Positions 7,010 to 13,871 of a stretch of DNA of 13,871 bases are shown here, one piece after another; positions within the stretch are counted from its first letter, which is position 1; every line of letters begins with the position of its first letter. The stretch is taken from NCBI GenBank assembly GCA_943360385.1, contig CALRIM020000082.1:1-13871 (forward strand), in the 5' to 3' direction. Source of the DNA: CAJBVG01 sp943360385 (lineage in GTDB: Bacteria > Bacteroidota > Bacteroidia > Sphingobacteriales > Sphingobacteriaceae). A program made the translations under genes and the position numbers. Below the pieces are notes generated by a model. That model ran no database searches. It was not told the origin of the DNA and worked only from the letters and a program-made list of their open reading frames with translations.

Positions 7010-9850
7010 ATGCCCTCCTATATAAAACTAATTTTAGTTTTTCTATTATGTATCATATCAAATTATACGATAGCGGATAGTTGGGTAAAATCGTACGATA
7101 ATTTTGGCAAGGCAAGTTATGGCCAAACAAGTTTAGTTTTACCAACTGGAGAAATGATTATTGGGATATCCTCATTTGATAATGATGTAATAATTTCCAA
7201 AACAACTAGTAATGGTAAAATAATAAAGGAACAAAGATTTACCAAGACAAGAACAGTTAAAAGAATTTTATTAACCAATGACAACCAATTATTTGTGTGT
7301 GGGGTGACAGATTCTGCAAATGCTTATAGTGGGAATATCTTTTGGATGAAACTAGATTTAAATCTAAATGTATTATGGAATTTTGAGTCGAATAGGAATT
7401 TTGTTGATGTATGTGAATCTGGAATTCAATATTCCGATGGTACATTTTTTGTTGTAGGTTATGGTTCTAGAACAGGGAATAATCTTTCTGACCGAGATGC
7501 AATAATATACCATATTAACGAATCTGGAGATTTATTGGATGCAAAAATAAGCAGTAATTTCGGTGCAGATTATTTTAACAACATAGTAGAAGCACCTGAT
7601 GGAAGTTTAATTGTAGTTGGCACAAAAATTTATCAGGTTGCAATGGATATGTATATTGCACGGTTTTCAAAAGATCTAGTGCAAATGCAATCTAAAACTT
7701 TCGGTGGATCAGAAGATGAATCTGCCTATGATTTAGTAATTGATAATAACAGTTTATTTATTCTTGGTGGTACACATTCTGAAGGTGCTGGAAAATATGA
7801 TGTAGTTATAACTAAACTTGATTTAAATTTCACAGTTGTTTCCACAAAAACATTTGGCTCTAATATAGACGAAACTGCTATTTCTCTACGCAAAATTAAT
7901 AACGAACTTGTTATAGTTGGCAATATGGATACATTATTTGTAATAGATAGCACCTTTGTGCCTACTAAGATATTCTTCCTGATTACTGATTTGAATCTAA
8001 ATTATATAAACTCCTTCTACTTTACTAAACATAGCAGAGTAAATAGTATTAACAATTTATCTACTACCAACTCTAATGAGATCGTAGTAGCTTTTACTTC
8101 AACCTCTTTTTCGCCTAATGGAATTAGCGATTGGGTTATACTTAAAACGGATAACTTCAAATTGAACTGCTGTGATTTTATAAGACCCTTGCTCATGCAG
8201 CAGAGTACTATTACATTCCCAGAACGATCACAAAATTTTAGTTTTTCTACTTCGAAGAATATCCTTCCACTTGGTGTTCAAACTGGACCTGAAAGCTTTA
8301 AGTTAGTTGGAAGTTGTAGCAGTGGGAGAGATACTGCACAAATAAAAAATATAAACAACAGTACCTTTTGTAAAAATCAACCCATACAGTTTACTGCTAA
8401 CGCTTCTATAGATCCACTTGCTGGCACTTGGATTTTTGGAGATACTATTAAAATTATTGATACTGCTGGTGTTGACGTCACTTTCAAATTTGATACAACT
8501 GGAACTTTTAATGTTTATTTCATAAGTTATTTTGATTGCAATTCTGATACAGATACCATAAGAATTAATATTATTAGCAATAAGCCTTACATTGTTCAAC
8601 TTAAGAAATTTGGATTTTGTATAAATAAACCTATTACTTTTGAAGTAGATTATTCTTCTGAGGAAATAATAAAATATCATTGGGATTTTGGAGTTGCTGA
8701 CTTAAGTAATGATACCTCAAATTTAATTTCACCAAATTTTACATTTACCAAACCTGGAAATTATACTATATATCTATTTTCCCTAACATACTGTGGTTCT
8801 AAATTAGATAGCTTAGTAATAAACATACCTGATAAAAATAATGTAGAAATAGATAATTCAATAAAAACTTATTGTAAAAATTTTACAGTGCCATTTGGAA
8901 TCGAAGCAAATGAAATTCCAAGTAAAACTTCGTGGAATTTCGGAGATATTACCTCGAGCAGTAACACTTCCTCTGAAAATTTCACTAATCACCTTTATTC
9001 CAAATCGGGAGAATATATTGTAACTGTAATTACTGATTTTACTTGCAACAGTGATACAGATACAATCCATTTAACAATTCTCGATTACTTTCCAAGCCCA
9101 GCAAACATAAGCTATACTGGAGTTTGCGTTAATGAACCATTTGGATTTGACGTAAATAGTGTATTAATAAATCCGAATTATTACTGGGAAATCGAGAATG
9201 ATTTTGGAACTACCAAATATTATACAAAAAACGTAACACATCAATTTTTAAAAGAAGGTACATATACCATTAGAGTAAGTGTGAGTGATAACGATTGTCA
9301 TTTAGGATTAGACACCATTTCCTTAAACGTTGCAGAATTTAGTACCGCGGAAATCACTAATATTAATGACCCCTGTTTACAAAATCTAATTCTTACACCA
9401 ACAAATCCTTCAAGCAATGTATTATGGAAATTAAGTAATGGTTTTACAAGTACAGAAATAACCCTTGTATATTCTTTCCCTACGTCAGGCAATTTTGAGG
9501 TAAAATTAATTACCAATCCAAATTCAAATTGTTCAGATAGTACAGTTGTAAGTGTTCCATTTATAAAAGAAAATGCAAATGGTGGAATTTATATTCCTGA
9601 AGTATTTTCTCCAAATGGTGATGGTAAAAACGATGTGTTTATTATCGAAAATACGACCAATAATCCATGTAAATTAATTTCATTCAAAGTGTATGATAGA
9701 TGGGGGAAAATAATGTACACCGTTGATAAATTTGAGTCGTTTAGTTGGGATGGGAAATTTAATGGAAAAACAGTAACACCAGGTGCATATGTTGGTTTTT
9801 TAGAAACAGAAAAAGGATCTAAATCTTTTGTGATAAACGTTGTTTACTAG
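7010..9850 (+). CDS. Secreted T9SS cargo: repeat (beta-propeller-like) domain, PKD-like domains and type B sorting (CHU_C) domain
   Basis: A 946-residue exported protein. Residues 1-22 form a Sec signal peptide with probable cleavage after NYTIA. Residues of about 25-400 repeat a pattern seen in Bacteroidota propeller-like proteins: a KTFGGSEDESAYDLV-type strand (also TFGSNIDETAISL), then a LFILGGT or LIVVGTK strand, then a D-V-x-I-x-K-L-D strand. From about 435 to 850 there are roughly five PKD/Ig-like modules marked by TWIFGD, YHWDFG, TSWNFGD, YYWEIEN and LWKLSNG, each followed by a GNYTIYLFS- or GTYTIRVSV-type strand. Cysteines recur at module starts and ends, suggesting disulphides. The C-terminal 87 residues (860-946) are the gliding-motility-associated domain: IPEVFSPNGDGKNDVF, VYDRWGKIMY, SWDGKFNG, GAYVGFLE. 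This domain directs export by the type IX secretion system. A surface adhesin or matrix role is inferred; no catalytic domain is visible. Confidence 0.9.
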   Translation: MPSYIKLILVFLLCIISNYTIADSWVKSYDNFGKASYGQTSLVLPTGEMIIGISSFDNDVIISKTTSNGKIIKEQRFTKTRTVKRILLTNDNQLFVCGVTDSANAYSGNIFWMKLDLNLNVLWNFESNRNFVDVCESGIQYSDGTFFVVGYGSRTGNNLSDRDAIIYHINESGDLLDAKISSNFGADYFNNIVEAPDGSLIVVGTKIYQVAMDMYIARFSKDLVQMQSKTFGGSEDESAYDLVIDNNSLFILGGTHSEGAGKYDVVITKLDLNFTVVSTKTFGSNIDETAISLRKINNELVIVGNMDTLFVIDSTFVPTKIFFLITDLNLNYINSFYFTKHSRVNSINNLSTTNSNEIVVAFTSTSFSPNGISDWVILKTDNFKLNCCDFIRPLLMQQSTITFPERSQNFSFSTSKNILPLGVQTGPESFKLVGSCSSGRDTAQIKNINNSTFCKNQPIQFTANASIDPLAGTWIFGDTIKIIDTAGVDVTFKFDTTGTFNVYFISYFDCNSDTDTIRINIISNKPYIVQLKKFGFCINKPITFEVDYSSEEIIKYHWDFGVADLSNDTSNLISPNFTFTKPGNYTIYLFSLTYCGSKLDSLVINIPDKNNVEIDNSIKTYCKNFTVPFGIEANEIPSKTSWNFGDITSSSNTSSENFTNHLYSKSGEYIVTVITDFTCNSDTDTIHLTILDYFPSPANISYTGVCVNEPFGFDVNSVLINPNYYWEIENDFGTTKYYTKNVTHQFLKEGTYTIRVSVSDNDCHLGLDTISLNVAEFSTAEITNINDPCLQNLILTPTNPSSNVLWKLSNGFTSTEITLVYSFPTSGNFEVKLITNPNSNCSDSTVVSVPFIKENANGGIYIPEVFSPNGDGKNDVFIIENTTNNPCKLISFKVYDRWGKIMYTVDKFESFSWDGKFNGKTVTPGAYVGFLETEKGSKSFVINVVY

Positions 9851-9864
9851 CATATAAATTGTAT

Positions 9865-9872
9865 TATATTTG
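9865..9872 (+). promoter_or_regulatory. Bacteroidota -7 promoter element (TATATTTG) just upstream of uvrB
   Basis: TATATTTG is an exact TAnnTTTG match. It ends only three bases before the ATG of uvrB (9876), so transcription would start at or just around the start codon. An imperfect GTTG at 9839-9842, 22 bases upstream, could be a -33 box. If used, the uvrB message would be leaderless or nearly so. Confidence 0.45.
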
Positions 9873-9875
9873 TTT

Positions 9876-11912
9876 ATGCAGTTTAAGCTTACATCAGATT
9901 ATGTTCCAACTGGAGATCAACCAGAAGCAATCAGACAATTAGTAGAAGGGCTGGAAAAACAAGAACGCTATCAAACTCTACTGGGTGTTACGGGTTCGGG
10001 GAAAACGTTTAGTATTGCAAATGTTATTCAACAAGTTCAGCGACCTACTTTAATACTAAGTCATAATAAAACATTAGCAGCTCAACTGTATGGTGAATTC
10101 AAACAATTCTTTCCAGAAAATTCTGTAAATTATTTTGTTTCCTATTACGACTATTATCAACCTGAAGCATATATTCCTACAACAAACACATACATTGAAA
10201 AAGATTTAGCGATTAACGATGAAATTGAAAAACTTCGACTAAGAACATCTTCTGCTTTAGTTTCTGGAAGAAGGGATGTGATTGTTGTTTCATCTGTTTC
10301 GTGTATTTATGGAATGGGGAATCCCGCAGATTTTACAGAGAGTGTAGTCCGACTACAAGTTGGACAAACCGTAAGTAGAAATGCATTTTTATTCAGACTA
10401 GTAGAATTACTTTACTCTCGTACTACAGCAGAGTTTAGAAGAGGCACATTTAGAGTAAAAGGAGAAACCGTGGATGTTTATTTAGCTTATGCCGATTATG
10501 CATTACGCATTTCATTTTTTGGTGACGAAATTGAAGAGATCAGTAACATAGAACCCAATTCAGGCAAGACACTTGAAAAAATTGACACCGCCGCTATATA
10601 TCCAGCAAATCTTTATGTAGTTCCAAAAGATAGAATGCAAGGAGCCATTAGAGATATACAAGACGAATTGGTTATGCGTAAAGAACAATTCGAACATGAC
10701 CGTAGGCCTTTAGAAGCTAAACGGATTGATGAACGAGTAAACTACGATTTGGAAATGATTCGTGAACTTGGATATTGTTCTGGAATAGAAAATTATTCGA
10801 GGTTCTTTGATGGAAGGAAAATGGGAGATCGCCCTTTTTGTTTATTAGACTATTTTCCGAATGATTACCTTATGGTTATTGACGAAAGTCATGTAACCAT
10901 TCCCCAAATTCGTGCAATGTATGGTGGTGATAGATCTAGAAAAACATCCCTTGTAGAATATGGATTCCGACTACCCTCAGCTATGGATAATAGGCCATTA
11001 AATTTTCAGGAATTTGAATCGCTAACTGGCCAAATTATCTATGTAAGTGCTACTCCTGGCGATTACGAATTAGAGCAATCTGAAGGTATAGTAGTTGAAC
11101 AAATTATTAGACCAACAGGATTATTAGATCCTATTATTGAAATTCGTCCAGCCATAAATCAAGTAGATGACTTGTTAGATGAAATTGATAAAACTATAAA
11201 AAATGGATTTAGAATACTTGTTACTACTCTTACCAAAAGGATGGCTGAAGAGCTGAGTAAATACTTAACAAGACTAAACATTAAATGTAGGTACATTCAT
11301 TCCGAAGTTAAAACAATGGAGCGTGTAGAAATTTTGCGCGATTTAAGACTAGGCACCTTTGATGTATTAATTGGTATAAATTTATTGAGAGAGGGGTTGG
11401 ATTTACCAGAGGTTGCTTTGGTAGCAATTCTAGATGCCGACAAAGAAGGTTTTTTAAGGTCAGAAAGAGCATTGATTCAAACAATTGGTAGAGCAGCTAG
11501 AAATTCAGAAGGTAAAGTAATAATGTATGCTGATAGTGTTACCAAATCGATGGCTATTACTATAAGTGAAACTAATAGAAGAAGAGAAAAACAAATTCAA
11601 TACAATACAGAACACGGAATTACACCTACAACCGTTACAAAATCTAAAGCGGCCATCATAGAGCAAACTTCGATTATGGACTTTAAAGGTGGGGTGCAAC
11701 AAGCATACGTAGAGCGTGAAGACAATTACTTAGCCGCTGACCCTGTAGTTCAATATATGAGCAAAAACGACATTGAAAAGGCTATTGAAACTGCTAAAAA
11801 AGAAATGTTAAAGGCTTCTAAAGAGATGGATTTTTTAACAGCTGCTAAATTGAGAGACGAAATGTTTGCATTGGAGAACTTTTATAATGAAAAGTTTACA
11901 AAGAAAAACTAA
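9876..11912 (+). CDS. uvrB: UvrABC excinuclease subunit B
   Basis: UvrB, the DNA-damage verification helicase of nucleotide excision repair, which is loaded by UvrA and recruits UvrC. The protein is 678 residues from the ATG, close to the usual 660-680. Visible parts in order: Walker A GVTGSGKT (37-44); the beta-hairpin region YYDYYQPEAYIPTTNTYIEKD that inserts between DNA strands; Walker B VIDESH (DESH 336-339), with IPQIRAMYGGDRSRK after it; helicase motifs including GINLLREGLDLPE; motif VI QTIGRAARN; and a C-terminal UVR domain, KEMDFLTAAKLRDEMFALE, which pairs with UvrC. I chose the ATG at 9876 (MQFKLTSDYVPTGDQ) over an in-frame TTG at 9870, because the family starts here and the TTG lies in the promoter element. 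No key residue is missing. Confidence 0.98.
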   Translation: MQFKLTSDYVPTGDQPEAIRQLVEGLEKQERYQTLLGVTGSGKTFSIANVIQQVQRPTLILSHNKTLAAQLYGEFKQFFPENSVNYFVSYYDYYQPEAYIPTTNTYIEKDLAINDEIEKLRLRTSSALVSGRRDVIVVSSVSCIYGMGNPADFTESVVRLQVGQTVSRNAFLFRLVELLYSRTTAEFRRGTFRVKGETVDVYLAYADYALRISFFGDEIEEISNIEPNSGKTLEKIDTAAIYPANLYVVPKDRMQGAIRDIQDELVMRKEQFEHDRRPLEAKRIDERVNYDLEMIRELGYCSGIENYSRFFDGRKMGDRPFCLLDYFPNDYLMVIDESHVTIPQIRAMYGGDRSRKTSLVEYGFRLPSAMDNRPLNFQEFESLTGQIIYVSATPGDYELEQSEGIVVEQIIRPTGLLDPIIEIRPAINQVDDLLDEIDKTIKNGFRILVTTLTKRMAEELSKYLTRLNIKCRYIHSEVKTMERVEILRDLRLGTFDVLIGINLLREGLDLPEVALVAILDADKEGFLRSERALIQTIGRAARNSEGKVIMYADSVTKSMAITISETNRRREKQIQYNTEHGITPTTVTKSKAAIIEQTSIMDFKGGVQQAYVEREDNYLAADPVVQYMSKNDIEKAIETAKKEMLKASKEMDFLTAAKLRDEMFALENFYNEKFTKKN

Positions 11913-11940
11913 ACAAGCTATACAAAACTCTGTTAATTTG

Positions 11941-11948
11941 TATATTTG
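11941..11948 (+). promoter_or_regulatory. Bacteroidota -7 promoter element (TATATTTG) for the DUF4834-rdgB pair
   Basis: TATATTTG is an exact TAnnTTTG match, ending 15 bases before the ATG at 11964. The adjacent TTAATTTG (11933-11940) is a second, 7-of-8 copy directly upstream. No clear -33 TTTG is seen. It would give the small membrane protein and rdgB their own transcript, separate from uvrB. Confidence 0.5.
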
Positions 11949-11963
11949 CATACACTGATTTTT

Positions 11964-12215
11964 ATGTTTAAGTTCATTTTAACCCTTATTTTAATTGTTT
12001 TAATTCTTCGCCAATTAAGCAGATTATTTATGCCATTTATGGTTTCTGAAGTGGTAAAAAAAGCACAAAGAAATATGAATGATCAACAACGTCATCAAAA
12101 ATCTCATCGCGAAGGAGAAATTCATGTAGATTACGCTCCACCTAAGGCAAAGAAAAGATTTAGTTTTACCAAAACTGAAGGAGATTTTGTTGACTACGAA
12201 GAAATTAAAAAATAA
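11964..12215 (+). CDS. DUF4834-like small membrane-anchored protein
   Basis: An 83-residue protein. It has one N-terminal transmembrane helix (about 2-20, FKFILTLILIVLILRQL). A basic, glutamine-rich middle follows (VVKKAQRNMNDQQRHQ), then EGEIHVDYAPPKAKK and an acidic end, GDFVDYEEIKK. This layout and the tail match the small Bacteroidota family DUF4834 as I remember it; the family has no known function. An upstream in-frame TTG (11946) lies inside the -7 element, so the ATG at 11964 is the better start. It lies 51 bases after uvrB with its own promoter. rdgB starts four bases after its stop, so the two are probably co-transcribed. Confidence 0.7.
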   Translation: MFKFILTLILIVLILRQLSRLFMPFMVSEVVKKAQRNMNDQQRHQKSHREGEIHVDYAPPKAKKRFSFTKTEGDFVDYEEIKK

Positions 12216-12219
12216 TCTC

Positions 12220-12798
12220 TTGAAGCAAAAACTAGTTGTTGCATCCAACAATAAACACAAAATTGAGGAAATAAAATCTATACTAGCCGATCGTTTTGAA
12301 TTGGTAAGCATGGAAGAAATTGGATTTACCGAAGAGATTATAGAGGACGGGGCTACTTTCCTCGAAAATGCCTTTATAAAAGCCCGTACTATTCACAAAA
12401 AATATAATTGTAATTGCTTCGCAGACGACTCTGGCTTGTTAATAGAAGCACTTGATGGTCAGCCTGGCGTTTATTCAGCTCGCTATTCTGGTGAACCCGT
12501 AAACCATGGTAAAAATATCGACAAGGTTTTAGAAAACATGAAAGCTATTACAAATAGGAGTGCAAAATTTGTAACAGTAATAGCTTTAATTTTAGATAAC
12601 GAAGAATTTTTTTTTGAAGGAGAAGTATTAGGAACTATTCGTTCAGAACGTAGTGGCACTAAGGGATTCGGATATGATCCCATTTTCCAGCCCAATGGGT
12701 ATAACATTACATTCGCAGAAATGAATGAAGAAGAAAAAAATGCCATCAGCCATCGAGCTAGAGCACTAGCTAAAATGGAGATGGCATTATCGAAATAA
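12220..12798 (+). CDS. rdgB: XTP/dITP diphosphatase (RdgB/HAM1 family), TTG start
   Basis: The house-cleaning nucleotide pyrophosphatase that hydrolyses dITP, ITP and XTP to the monophosphates, keeping deaminated purines out of DNA and RNA. From the TTG at 12220 the protein has 192 residues, normal for the family. The N-terminus KLVVASNNKHKIEEIKSIL carries the nucleotide-binding S-x-N-x-x-K motif. Further on are FADDSGLLIEAL (catalytic acidic residues D69 and D70), GVYSARYSGE, the base-recognition segment GTKGFGYDPIF, and AISHRARAL. An in-frame TTG at 12187 would add 11 residues overlapping the DUF4834-like gene and is not supported by the family. There is no ATG nearby. It faces the SIMPL gene tail to tail. 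Confidence 0.95.
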   Translation: MKQKLVVASNNKHKIEEIKSILADRFELVSMEEIGFTEEIIEDGATFLENAFIKARTIHKKYNCNCFADDSGLLIEALDGQPGVYSARYSGEPVNHGKNIDKVLENMKAITNRSAKFVTVIALILDNEEFFFEGEVLGTIRSERSGTKGFGYDPIFQPNGYNITFAEMNEEEKNAISHRARALAKMEMALSK

Positions 12799-12819
12799 AA
12801 ACACCCTATTTTATCTCGA
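12790..12819. terminator. Inverted repeat shared by rdgB and the SIMPL gene, candidate bidirectional terminator
   Basis: TCGAAATAAAA (12790-12800) faces TTTTATCTCGA (12809-12819), pairing 10 of 11 positions across an 8-base loop, ACACCCTA. The rdgB stop (12796-12798) lies in the left arm and the SIMPL stop (12808-12806) in the loop. The A/T-rich inner stem supplies a T run on either strand, fitting a short bidirectional terminator. It is AT-rich and has a mismatch, so its strength is uncertain. Confidence 0.45.
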
Positions 12820-13519
12820 ATGTTATTCTAACTTCATATTCAAGTTTAATTGTTTTAGTTCTAATTAAATTATTGTCAAAACTAGTAGCTCCCGAAATAT
12901 TTACTACTTGCAGTTTACTTCCTTTACCAGCAAAATCTGGATAAGTAACAAATCTATTTACTTCCTTAATATCTAATACTCTTCCACAAGTCTCACCATA
13001 AATTGCCAATAAAGAAGTTGCCTTTTCTTTCGCGGATTTAAAAGCACTTATTTGAAGCTGATGAATACTCTCATTTATATTATCATTATCCATATCATCT
13101 ATATTGAACGATTCTAGGGCACGTGAATCAACATTATCTAAAAAAGAATCCACACACTCAACACTCGACAATTTTAATAAGTATAAACGACGATGTTCAA
13201 ATTGTCCTTCTTCATTATTAGGACCATTATAAGAAATATATCCATAAATATTTCCGATAGAGAGGTCTCCTGTTTTACACCCAATCCGCTTAATAACTTT
13301 TCGAACAGTAGCTTCTGTTTCCTTAATAGAAACAACTCTTCCATTATCTTTATATTCTTTAATAACAAAGCTAGAGTAAATAACATTGGGAGCTACATTT
13401 GAAGTTGCATATCCAATTGTTTCCATTTTTCGAATACCAAATTCGGGGGAAGGGGTTGTTTGGGCATAACCATTTATTCCCAGAAAAAGGATAAATGCAA
13501 TATATGTGAGGCGTTTCAT
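12806..13519 (-). CDS. Secreted SIMPL (DUF541) domain protein
   Basis: From the ATG at 13519 the protein has 237 residues. It begins with a Sec signal peptide, MKRLTYIAFILFLGINGYAQ, with likely cleavage after Ala19. The mature part fits the SIMPL/DUF541 fold seen in periplasmic proteins: RKMETIGYATSNVAPNVIY near the start, then VSIKETEATVRKVIKRIG, an FNIDDMDN segment, LQISAFKSAKEKATSLLAIYGETCGRVLDIKE in the second half, and a closing LEYEVRITFEIK strand. The function of this family is poorly defined; some members are linked to oxidative or envelope stress. An upstream in-frame ATG at 13546 overlaps the promoter element and would put nine residues before the signal peptide, so I rejected it. 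It is separated from lspA by about 90 bases and has its own promoter. Confidence 0.8.
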   Translation of the reverse strand: MKRLTYIAFILFLGINGYAQTTPSPEFGIRKMETIGYATSNVAPNVIYSSFVIKEYKDNGRVVSIKETEATVRKVIKRIGCKTGDLSIGNIYGYISYNGPNNEEGQFEHRRLYLLKLSSVECVDSFLDNVDSRALESFNIDDMDNDNINESIHQLQISAFKSAKEKATSLLAIYGETCGRVLDIKEVNRFVTYPDFAGKGSKLQVVNISGATSFDNNLIRTKTIKLEYEVRITFEIK

Positions 13520-13543
13520 TACTTTGAGAGTTAAATTAACACC

Positions 13544-13551
13544 CAAAAGTA
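13544..13551 (-). promoter_or_regulatory. Bacteroidota -7 promoter element (TACTTTTG) for the SIMPL gene
   Basis: The minus strand reads TACTTTTG, an exact TAnnTTTG match, 24 bases upstream of the ATG at 13519. A TTG at 13569-13567 is only 15 bases further upstream, short for a -33 box. The dyad at 13572-13589 lies just upstream, at about -30 to -50. Confidence 0.5.
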
Positions 13552-13571
13552 ATATAGTCTAATAGGCAATA

Positions 13572-13589
13572 ATATGACATAAGTCATAT
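13572..13589. promoter_or_regulatory. 18-bp dyad ATATGAC-ATAA-GTCATAT, candidate operator or lspA terminator hairpin
   Basis: Two perfect 7-bp arms (13572-13578 and 13583-13589) flank a 4-base spacer. It lies between the lspA stop (13608) and the -7 element of the SIMPL gene. Its position just upstream of the promoter suits a dimeric regulator. As RNA from lspA it would form a 7-bp hairpin with a 4-base loop, but no T-run follows, so an operator is slightly more likely. Confidence 0.35.
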
Positions 13590-13607
13590 CATTCATTTAA
13601 AAGGTAT

Positions 13608-13871
13608 TTAAGAAAGTTTATTCTCAATTTTAGTTAAATCCTTATTCAAAAATTTGCTTTGAAAAAGGATGATGGTTATTACTCCAACACTAATTGCAGA
13701 ATCTGCAAAATTGAATACTGGTCTAAAAAACACAAAATCTTGTCCACCTAAAATAGGAAACCAATCTGGGTAAAACCCTTGTATGATTGGAAAATAAAAC
13801 ATATCTACAACTCTTCCATGTAATAACCCTGCATAACCAAAGAGCTTTCCATAAAAAACAGAGTCGATAAT
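13608..13871 (-). CDS. lspA: Lipoprotein signal peptidase (signal peptidase II), C-terminal part, cut by right edge
   Basis: The last 87 residues of LspA, the inner-membrane aspartyl protease that cleaves prolipoprotein signal peptides after lipid attachment. The reading frame is open to the window edge, beginning IIDSVFYG, which holds the first catalytic Asp (the position usually written GNxxDR, here followed by Ser as is common in Bacteroidota). Then come HGRVVDMFYFPI and, after an insertion rich in aromatic residues (about 31-52), the second catalytic motif FNFADSAI. A final transmembrane helix, ISVGVITIILF, and a charged tail close the protein. The N-terminal two helices lie outside the window. 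An internal Met at 13802 is not the start. Confidence 0.93.
   Translation of the reverse strand: MIDSVFYGKLFGYAGLLHGRVVDMFYFPIIQGFYPDWFPILGGQDFVFFRPVFNFADSAISVGVITIILFQSKFLNKDLTKIENKLS

Noticed and set aside
8303..8680. Minus-strand ORF of 125 codons inside the T9SS gene
   Set aside because: It is antisense to clear PKD modules, has low-complexity Ile/Asn/Ser-rich content and matches no family I recognise. It is a shadow of the real gene.
9870..9875. Upstream in-frame TTG as the uvrB start
   Set aside because: It lies within the -7 promoter element and adds two residues not found in the family; ATG at 9876 fits UvrB.
12187..12219. Longer rdgB start (TTG at 12187)
   Set aside because: It overlaps the DUF4834-like coding sequence and adds a Lys/Asn-rich extension, while the family begins right at the VVASNNK segment.
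13520..13546. Longer SIMPL start (ATG at 13546)
   Set aside because: It places nine residues before a canonical signal peptide and overlaps the promoter element; ATG at 13519 is better.
1..13871. Search by eye for CRISPR arrays, tRNA or rRNA genes, insertion sequences, integrases, toxin-antitoxin or phage-defence genes
   Set aside because: No spaced direct repeats, tRNA-like cloverleaf, transposase motif or defence-type domain was seen; every larger ORF has a better assignment.

Overview
This window is AT-rich DNA from a member of the Bacteroidota, most likely a free-living or gliding-type relative of the Flavobacteriia, Cytophagia or Chitinophagia. Three kinds of evidence agree. One gene (7010-9850) ends in the gliding-motility-associated C-terminal domain used by the type IX secretion system. 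A DUF4834-like small protein lies next to rdgB. Several genes start just downstream of the Bacteroidota -7 promoter element TAnnTTTG, and none has an obvious Shine-Dalgarno sequence. I cannot name a genus.

Positions 1-6717 are part of a surface-polysaccharide locus. A tightly packed minus-strand operon runs leftward from 2758: class I methyltransferase, GT4 glycosyltransferase, TylF-type methyltransferase, and the first 73 codons of a Wzx-like flippase cut by the window edge. Divergent from it is a second GT4 glycosyltransferase (2806-4008). It collides tail to tail with a hexapeptide acyltransferase on the minus strand (3999-4604). Divergent from that is a coupled pair, an FkbM methyltransferase and a WcaC-like GT4 glycosyltransferase (4682-6717). 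Together they look like the assembly, decoration (three different methyltransferases, one acyltransferase) and export of a lipid-linked oligosaccharide. No sugar-nucleotide synthesis gene, polymerase or initiating transferase is in view, so the product cannot be named.

Positions 6718-7009 are an intergenic stretch with a hairpin and a possible short secreted peptide or gene remnant. Then comes a 946-residue secreted protein: signal peptide, a beta-propeller-like repeat half, about five PKD-like domains and a T9SS type B sorting domain.

From 9876 to the right edge the genes are housekeeping: uvrB (nucleotide excision repair), a DUF4834-like membrane protein, rdgB/HAM1 (nucleotide pool sanitation), then on the minus strand a secreted SIMPL/DUF541 protein and the C-terminal part of lspA (lipoprotein signal peptidase). 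rdgB and the SIMPL gene converge on a shared inverted repeat.

I see no tRNA, rRNA, CRISPR array, insertion sequence or integrase. I found no convincing undescribed system. The most useful second looks are the set of promoter elements with a near-leaderless uvrB, three TTG starts, the short ORF at 6704, the metal-site-like cysteine cluster in the WcaC-like enzyme, and an 18-bp dyad upstream of the SIMPL gene.
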